Below are positions 5,753 to 10,306 of a stretch of 10,306 bases of DNA, one piece after another; within the stretch, counting starts at the first letter, position 1; each line of letters opens with the position of its first letter. Source of the stretch: CAZQLE01 sp964593905 (GTDB taxonomy: Bacteria; Chloroflexota; Anaerolineae; Anaerolineales; Anaerolineaceae); assembly GCA_964593905.1 (NCBI GenBank), contig CAZQLE010000145.1, positions 1-10,306 on the forward strand, read 5' to 3'. The position numbers were made by a program, and so were the translations under genes. The notes beneath the pieces were generated by a model. It was not told where the DNA came from. It made no database searches and saw only the letters and a list, made by a program, of their open reading frames with translations.

Positions 5753-7117
5753 ATGAAGTTCAAGTTGTTTGCTCTGTTTGTTGTTTTGGCAATGGTGTTG
5801 GCTGCCTGTGCACCCGCAGCGACCCCGGCCCCCGAGGTTGAGGCACCGGCTGCAGAGGCCCCGGCTGAGGCCACACAGGCCCCGGCCGCAGCAGAACCGA
5901 CCAAAGCTGCTGAAGCAGCCCCGGCTGCTGAAGAAGTGACGCTGACGATCGAAAGCTGGCGCAATGATGATCTGACGATCTGGTCAGATGTGATCATCCC
6001 GGCCTTTGAAGCCAAGTACCCCAACATCAAAGTCGTATTTGCCCCTTCGGCCCCGGCGGAATATAACGGCGTGCTGAACACCAAACTCGAAGGCGGCACG
6101 GCCGGCGATTTGATCACCTGTCGCCCGTTTGATGCTTCATTGAAACTCTTCGAAAAGGGTTATCTGGCCTCGTTGACTGACCTGCCCGGTATGGAAAACT
6201 TTGGCGATGTGGCGAAGAGCGCCTGGATCACCGATGATGGCAGCACTGTGTTCTGTGTTCCCATGGCTTCTGTGATCCACGGTTTCTTCTATAACAAAGA
6301 AGCTTTCGACAAACTGGGTCTGGCTGTTCCTGAGACCAAAGAAGAATTCAAAGCCGTTTTGGATGCGCTGAAAGCAGACGGAACCTATGCGCCGGTTGAT
6401 ATGGGCACCGCCGATATGTGGGAAGCTGCCACGATGGGCTTCCAGAACATTGGCCCCAACAACTGGAAGGGCGAAGAAGGCCGCCGGGCGCTGCTCGCTG
6501 GCACGGCCAAGTATACTGACGAACCCTATGTGAAGACCTGGCAAGAACTGGCCGCCTGGAAAGATTATCTGCCGGCCGGTTACGAAGCTGTAAAATACCC
6601 CGATGCACAGTCGCTGTTCACCCTGGGCAAAGCCGCCATCTATCCGACCGGCTCCTGGGAGATCACCACCTTCGAAAGCCAGGCTACCTTCCCGATGGGT
6701 GTGTTTAAACCCCCCGTCGAAAAAGCCGGCGATACCTGCTATATCAGCGATCACACGGACATCGCGCTGGGTATGAATGCTGCGACCAAGCACCCCGAAG
6801 AAGCCAAAATCTTCCTCGAATGGATGACCTCGGCCGAATTTGCTGAATTGTACAGCAACCAGTTGCCCGGTTTCTTCACCCTCTCCAATCATAAGGTTGA
6901 GCTGAAAGACGAACTGGCCAAAGAGTTTATGAGCTGGCGCGATGAATGCGAATCCACCATCCGTAACTCTTACCAGATTTTGTCACGCGGCGAACCCAAT
7001 CTGGAAAACGAGCTGTGGCGGGTAAGTGCTGCGGTAATGAATGGCACCCTGACCCCCGAAAAAGCGGCCGAAGAAATTCAGGCTGGCCTGGATAAGTGGT
7101 ACACCCCGGCTCAGTAA
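5753..7117 (+). CDS. ABC transporter sugar-binding lipoprotein (CUT1, family 1 SBP)
   Basis: The 454-residue product begins with a lipoprotein signal peptide ending in lipobox LAAC (16-19), so Cys19 is lipidated and the protein is tethered outside the cytoplasmic membrane. Residues 20-61 are a low-complexity Ala/Pro/Glu/Thr tether, a pattern typical of Chloroflexota binding proteins. The binding domain follows from about 62 (VTLTIESWRNDD), with family-1 features such as IIPAFEAKYPNIKVVF, YNKEAFDKLGL, and AAIYPTGSWEITTF in the second lobe. It captures the substrate for the two downstream permeases. The neighbours (ROK kinase, nagA) suggest GlcNAc, chitobiose or a similar amino sugar, but the substrate cannot be read from sequence. 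AAAGGAG lies nine bases before the ATG. Operon position is 81 bp after the kinase. Confidence 0.93.
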   Translation: MKFKLFALFVVLAMVLAACAPAATPAPEVEAPAAEAPAEATQAPAAAEPTKAAEAAPAAEEVTLTIESWRNDDLTIWSDVIIPAFEAKYPNIKVVFAPSAPAEYNGVLNTKLEGGTAGDLITCRPFDASLKLFEKGYLASLTDLPGMENFGDVAKSAWITDDGSTVFCVPMASVIHGFFYNKEAFDKLGLAVPETKEEFKAVLDALKADGTYAPVDMGTADMWEAATMGFQNIGPNNWKGEEGRRALLAGTAKYTDEPYVKTWQELAAWKDYLPAGYEAVKYPDAQSLFTLGKAAIYPTGSWEITTFESQATFPMGVFKPPVEKAGDTCYISDHTDIALGMNAATKHPEEAKIFLEWMTSAEFAELYSNQLPGFFTLSNHKVELKDELAKEFMSWRDECESTIRNSYQILSRGEPNLENELWRVSAAVMNGTLTPEKAAEEIQAGLDKWYTPAQ

Positions 7118-7127
7118 TTCGCTGAGC
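7109..7127 (+). repeat. Small hairpin spanning the binding-protein stop codon
   Basis: GCTCAG (7109-7114) pairs with CTGAGC (7122-7127) around a loop that starts with the TAA stop. It lies immediately before the stronger hairpin at 7138-7169, and the two form a tandem structure after the gene. Confidence 0.35.
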
Positions 7128-7137
7128 AGGATTTCAT

Positions 7138-7169
7138 CCCGACGGCGAAGGATACCCTTCGCCGTCGGG
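7138..7169 (+). terminator. Strong hairpin between binding protein and permeases (attenuator or mRNA stabiliser)
   Basis: A perfect 14-bp stem (7138-7151 with 7156-7169; arm CCCGACGGCGAAGG) closes on a four-base loop ATAC. It starts 20 bases after the binding-protein stop. The following bases (GGAGATGATTTATC) are not a proper U-tract, so readthrough into the permeases is expected. Comparable hairpins in maltose-type operons stabilise the upstream message and keep binding protein in excess. Confidence 0.6.
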
Positions 7170-7288
7170 GAGATGATTTATCGGTTTGGGTTCTATGGCA
7201 TTTTATGAGAAAATGAATAGTGACCCCGTAGATTTTGCTTTTTCAACAAGAATGACATAACCCGTTTTGGTGATCTGGGAGGGAATGA

Positions 7289-8218
7289 ATGATGCGCAAA
7301 AAATCCAGCTTAAAGCGCTTTCCCTGGCATATTGTGGTTTTTCTTGCTCCGGCAGTTATTATATACACTCTTTTTATGATCTATCCCTTGCTGGATTCGC
7401 TGCGTTTGAGTTTCTATACCATCACTGCGGATAATCGGGAAGTATGGAATGGCATTCAAAATTATGTCACTCTGTTTACCAACGATAACTACGCCCCGCG
7501 GTTTTTGGGCGCGCTGAAAAACAACCTGATCTTTTTTGCCGTGAATGTTCTGGTGCAAAACCCGATCGGTTTGTTGCTGGCGGCGCTGTTGGCTTCGGGC
7601 GGGCGGGGACGAAACTTTTATCGCACCCTGTTGTTCATGCCGACCGTTTTGTCGGTGGTGATTATCGGGTTCATCTGGCAGTTAATCCTTAATCCGTTAT
7701 GGGGGGTGAGTGAAACGCTGCTCAAGCTGGTGGGCCTGGGGGCTTTATTTAAACCCTGGCTGGGGCTGCCCCAGACGGCGCTGGTGACCGTGGCGCTGAT
7801 CTCGGTGTGGCAGTTTATCGGCATCCCGATGATCCTCTTTTATGCCTCGCTGATTGGGATTCCCGATGAATTGATCGAGGCGGCGCGGGTCGATGGCGCC
7901 ACCGGCTGGCAGGTATTCTGGAATATCAAATTCCCGTTGATTTTGCCTTCGGTGGGTATTGTAACGGTGCTGACCTTTGTGGGGAATTTCAACGCTTTTG
8001 ATTTGATCTATACCATGAAGGGCGCCCTGGCGGGGCCGGAATTCTCTTCAGATATTATGGGCACGTTGTTTTACCGCACCTTTTTTGGCCAGCAGTTGCA
8101 GTTGGGCAACCCCACCATGGGTGCGACCGTGGCGGCAATGATGTTCCTGGTTATCTTAAGTGGTGTGCTGCTCTATTTCTTCTTCTGGCAGCGGCGCGTC
8201 ACAACCTATGAACTGTGA
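7289..8218 (+). CDS. ABC sugar transporter permease, MalF/UgpA type
   Basis: A 309-residue membrane protein of the CUT1 importer. A basic N-terminus (MMRKKSSLKR) precedes the first membrane segment at about 13-34; further hydrophobic segments follow, six in total as expected for this family. The conserved EAA loop that docks the ATPase is at 193-219, with Glu197-Ala198-Ala199 and Gly203 in EAARVDGATGWQVF, then FPLILP. It pairs with the next gene's product to form the channel. GGGAGGG lies just upstream; either of the two adjacent ATGs (7289 or 7292) could be used, the second having the more usual spacing. The gene follows the binding protein after 171 bp that hold a strong hairpin; I found no clear promoter in that gap. 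Confidence 0.93.
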   Translation: MMRKKSSLKRFPWHIVVFLAPAVIIYTLFMIYPLLDSLRLSFYTITADNREVWNGIQNYVTLFTNDNYAPRFLGALKNNLIFFAVNVLVQNPIGLLLAALLASGGRGRNFYRTLLFMPTVLSVVIIGFIWQLILNPLWGVSETLLKLVGLGALFKPWLGLPQTALVTVALISVWQFIGIPMILFYASLIGIPDELIEAARVDGATGWQVFWNIKFPLILPSVGIVTVLTFVGNFNAFDLIYTMKGALAGPEFSSDIMGTLFYRTFFGQQLQLGNPTMGATVAAMMFLVILSGVLLYFFFWQRRVTTYEL

Positions 8219-8227
8219 GGTGTAAGG

Positions 8228-9100
8228 ATGATTAAAAATTCGCGAACGGTTCGTGGGGTCTCGGCCGGTTATCGGCTGCGCCAGGGTTTTGATGCTCTGC
8301 TGCCGCATCTGGTGCTGGGGGGCTATGCGGTTATTGCCCTGTTCCCGATTTTTATGATTGTGATCAATTCGTTCAAGCTGCGCAAAGCGATTTTCGGCGC
8401 GCCTTTTGCACTGCCCAATGCCGACACCTTTAGCCTGGTGGGTTATGATACGGTTCTTTCGCGCGCCAACTTTGCCCAGTATTTTTTGAATAGCACGATT
8501 GTTACCCTGGCTGCGCTGGTGTTCACCCTTTTAATCGGCGCGATGGCTGCTTATGCTTTGTCGGAATATGATTTTCCGGGGAATGCGATCACCGGTTTGT
8601 ATTTATCGATTGGGATCATGATTCCCATTCGGCTTGGCACGGTGGGTATTTTGCGGATGATGGTCTCGCTGGGGCTGGTGAACAACCTGTTTGGGCTGAT
8701 TTTAATTTATGTGGCGCAGGCGCTGCCGCTGACCATTTTCATTCTGACCCAGTTTATGCGCCAGGTGCCGCGCGAGTTGATTAACGCTGCCCGGTTGGAT
8801 GGCGCCAGTGAATATCGCATCTTTGCCCTGGTTGTTCCGCTGGTGCGCCCGGCGCTGGGTTCCATCGGCATTTTTACGATGATCCCGATCTGGAACGATC
8901 TCTGGTTCCCGTTGATTATTGCGCCCAGTTCAGAAACGGCGACCATTACGCTGGGGGTGCAGCAGTTCCTGGGTCAATTTGTCAGCGACTGGAATGCCGT
9001 TCTGTCATCGCTGACTCTGGCAATGATCCCGATTCTGTTGTTCTATATTTTGTTTTCAAAGCAAATGATCCGCAGCATTACCGCGGGTGCGATCAAGTAA
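8228..9100 (+). CDS. ABC sugar transporter permease, MalG/UgpE type
   Basis: The 290-residue partner permease starts nine bases after the first. Its first membrane segment is about residues 27-50 (LVLGGYAVIALFPIFMIVIN), followed by the periplasmic-side PFALPNADTFSLVGYDTVL stretch usual in MalG-type subunits. The EAA loop reads NAARLDGASEYRIF (186-199), with Asn186 in place of the first Glu while Ala187-Ala188 and Gly192 are kept. No ATP-binding subunit is present up to the right edge, so the transporter probably uses a shared MsmX/UgpC-type ATPase encoded elsewhere, as is frequent for CUT1 systems. Confidence 0.92.
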   Translation: MIKNSRTVRGVSAGYRLRQGFDALLPHLVLGGYAVIALFPIFMIVINSFKLRKAIFGAPFALPNADTFSLVGYDTVLSRANFAQYFLNSTIVTLAALVFTLLIGAMAAYALSEYDFPGNAITGLYLSIGIMIPIRLGTVGILRMMVSLGLVNNLFGLILIYVAQALPLTIFILTQFMRQVPRELINAARLDGASEYRIFALVVPLVRPALGSIGIFTMIPIWNDLWFPLIIAPSSETATITLGVQQFLGQFVSDWNAVLSSLTLAMIPILLFYILFSKQMIRSITAGAIK

Positions 9101-9136
9101 TGACCCTCGAAACCGATTGAAACCAGAGGAGCGACG

Positions 9137-10144
9137 ATGAGAGTTGGAATTGCAGGGGTTGGATTTATGGGGTCGACCCATGCTGCGGGCTGGGCAGCCA
9201 CCGATGCAGAGCTGGTGGGTTTTTCGGCAGAGACACCGCAGGAGGCGCGCGATCTGGCGGCGCAGTATGGCGTGCAGGTGTTTGAAGATTTTGAGGCCAT
9301 GCTGGCCGAGGTGGATGTGGTGGATATCTGCGTCCCAACCCATCTTCATGCGCCGTTGACGATGCTGGCCGCGCAGCGCGGCAAACATGTGATTTGTGAA
9401 AAGCCGCTGGCCCGCACGGTGGAAGAGGCGCAGCAAATGATCGCTGTCTGCCGGGCGGCGGGGGTGCAACTGTTTGTGGCGCATGTGGTGCGCTTTTTCC
9501 CCGAATATGTGAATGCCAAAAACCTGGTCGACCAGGGACAAATTGGCAGGGTGGCAACGGCCCGCTATTCTCGGGGCAGCTACCGCCCCAAAAAGCCGAT
9601 GGGCAACTGGTTTTTGGACGAAGCCAAATCGGGCGGCATTCTATTGGATCTAATGATCCATGATCTTGACTATGCCCGCTGGATCGGCGGCGAGGTGGAG
9701 AGCGTGTTGGCGCGCAAGGTGAGCAGCGTGCATCCGGATAGCCCGATCGATTACGGTCTGGTCATTCTAAAGCACCGCAGCGGCGCCATCTCACAGGTGG
9801 CCGGGGCGTGGGCCTACCCGCCGCCGACGTTTCGCACCGGTTTTGAAATTTCGGGTGATGGGGGCATGATCGAGTTTGATTCGCAGGCCACCGCGCCGAT
9901 TGAGGCGCTTCTGGCCAAACCGGCCGGTGATGCCCCCGATGTTGGGCTGCCGGCCAGCCCGGTTGCCGAAAGCCCCTACACCACCCAGATCAAAGAGTTT
10001 TATGCGGCCCTGACGGAGGGCAAGCCTGTGCGTGTTTCGGCAGAAGATGGATTGGCGGCTGTGCAAATTGCGCTGGCGGCCATCGATTCGGCCCACAGCG
10101 GAAAAGCCGTGTTGCTGCAACCCCTGGCGGAGGTGGTGAAATGA
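9137..10144 (+). CDS. Gfo/Idh/MocA-family NAD(P)-dependent oxidoreductase
   Basis: A 335-residue cytoplasmic sugar or sugar-derivative dehydrogenase. The N-terminal Rossmann fold has GVGFMG (7-12) for dinucleotide binding and the family signature CEKPLARTVEEA (87-98). The C-terminal substrate domain has GGILLDLMIHDLDYARWIGG (166-185) with Asp171, His175 and Asp176, the usual catalytic/substrate region. The substrate cannot be deduced; inositols, amino sugars and 3-keto sugars are all handled by this family. A GAGGAG site stands close to the ATG, 36 bp after the permease, and the gene overlaps the next one by 4 bp. Operon position suggests it acts on the imported sugar or a derivative, which the classical GlcNAc route would not need. 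Confidence 0.9.
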   Translation: MRVGIAGVGFMGSTHAAGWAATDAELVGFSAETPQEARDLAAQYGVQVFEDFEAMLAEVDVVDICVPTHLHAPLTMLAAQRGKHVICEKPLARTVEEAQQMIAVCRAAGVQLFVAHVVRFFPEYVNAKNLVDQGQIGRVATARYSRGSYRPKKPMGNWFLDEAKSGGILLDLMIHDLDYARWIGGEVESVLARKVSSVHPDSPIDYGLVILKHRSGAISQVAGAWAYPPPTFRTGFEISGDGGMIEFDSQATAPIEALLAKPAGDAPDVGLPASPVAESPYTTQIKEFYAALTEGKPVRVSAEDGLAAVQIALAAIDSAHSGKAVLLQPLAEVVK

Positions 10145-10306
10145 AAATTGGCATTTTAAGTTTTGCCCATCTGCACGCTGAAGCCTATATCCAAAATTTG
10201 CGCGCCATCCCCGGGGTTGAGATGATCGGGCTGGCCGATGAAGACCCCGCCCGCGGCGAACGATTTGCAAGTCAGTTTGGCGCGCATTGTTTCCCTTCTT
10301 ATGAAG
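10141..10306 (+). CDS. Second Gfo/Idh/MocA-like oxidoreductase (partial, runs off the right edge)
   Basis: The first 55 residues begin MKIGILSFAHLHAEAYIQNL and continue with VEMIGLADEDPARGERFASQFG, a beta-alpha-beta Rossmann start with the GLADEDP turn typical of the Gfo/Idh/MocA family. The usual GxGxxG is replaced by GILSFAHLHA, a variant seen in a subgroup of this family, so cofactor handling may differ. The ATG overlaps the previous stop in ATGA, meaning translational coupling; the two oxidoreductases are likely to work together. The rest of the gene lies beyond the window. Confidence 0.8.
   Translation, partial: MKIGILSFAHLHAEAYIQNLRAIPGVEMIGLADEDPARGERFASQFGAHCFPSYE

Noticed and set aside
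6137..6892. Long minus-strand open frame inside the binding-protein gene
   Set aside because: It is antisense to a clear family-1 binding protein and its product shows no recognisable domain; it follows from the codon bias of the real gene.
1..10306. CRISPR array, tRNA, rRNA, transposase or phage genes
   Set aside because: No regularly spaced direct repeats, no tRNA-like cloverleaf and no such protein motifs were seen by eye.

Overview
The window looks like chromosomal DNA of a member of the Chloroflexota, probably class Anaerolineae. The main clue is the solute-binding lipoprotein, whose cysteine is followed by a long Ala/Pro/Glu/Thr-rich tether typical of that phylum. The house-keeping gene recA, SOS-style control with a Gram-positive-type LexA box, and the moderate to high GC content fit. 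The taxonomic call is inference, because no database search was possible.

Region 1 (1-1600, minus strand) holds the 5' end of a lipoprotein gene that runs off the left edge, a hairpin that probably closes the recA transcript, and a full-length recA. The recA promoter lies about 160 bp upstream of the start codon. It is a near-consensus -35/-10 pair with a LexA-type palindrome filling the spacer between the two hexamers.

Region 2 (about 1600-1830) has no convincing gene. It holds two adjacent perfect inverted repeats (10 bp and 19 bp arms) that look like a dispersed intergenic repeat, then a U-tracted terminator that ends nagA.

Region 3 (1860 to the right edge) is an amino-sugar utilisation locus. 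nagA (GlcNAc-6-phosphate deacetylase) is on the minus strand. Divergently, on the plus strand, run a GntR/HutC regulator with a UTRA domain, a SIS-domain sugar-phosphate protein, a ROK-family sugar kinase (probable GlcNAc kinase), a CUT1-type ABC importer (lipoprotein plus two permeases, no ATPase here), a Gfo/Idh/MocA oxidoreductase, and the start of a second one overlapping it by 4 bp. The nagA/gntR intergenic region has two face-to-face promoter candidates whose predicted start points are only a few bases apart. Both are covered by one 22-bp near-perfect palindrome, which is the likely operator of the GntR protein.

Inferred pathway: the importer brings in an N-acetylated amino sugar, the ROK kinase phosphorylates it, and NagA deacetylates it to glucosamine-6-phosphate. 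No NagB deaminase is present; a SIS protein of the type related to the recently described GlcNAc-6-P dehydratase NagS occupies the expected slot. Strong hairpins between importer genes probably adjust the ratio of binding protein to permeases. I saw no CRISPR array, tRNA, rRNA, insertion sequence or phage gene.
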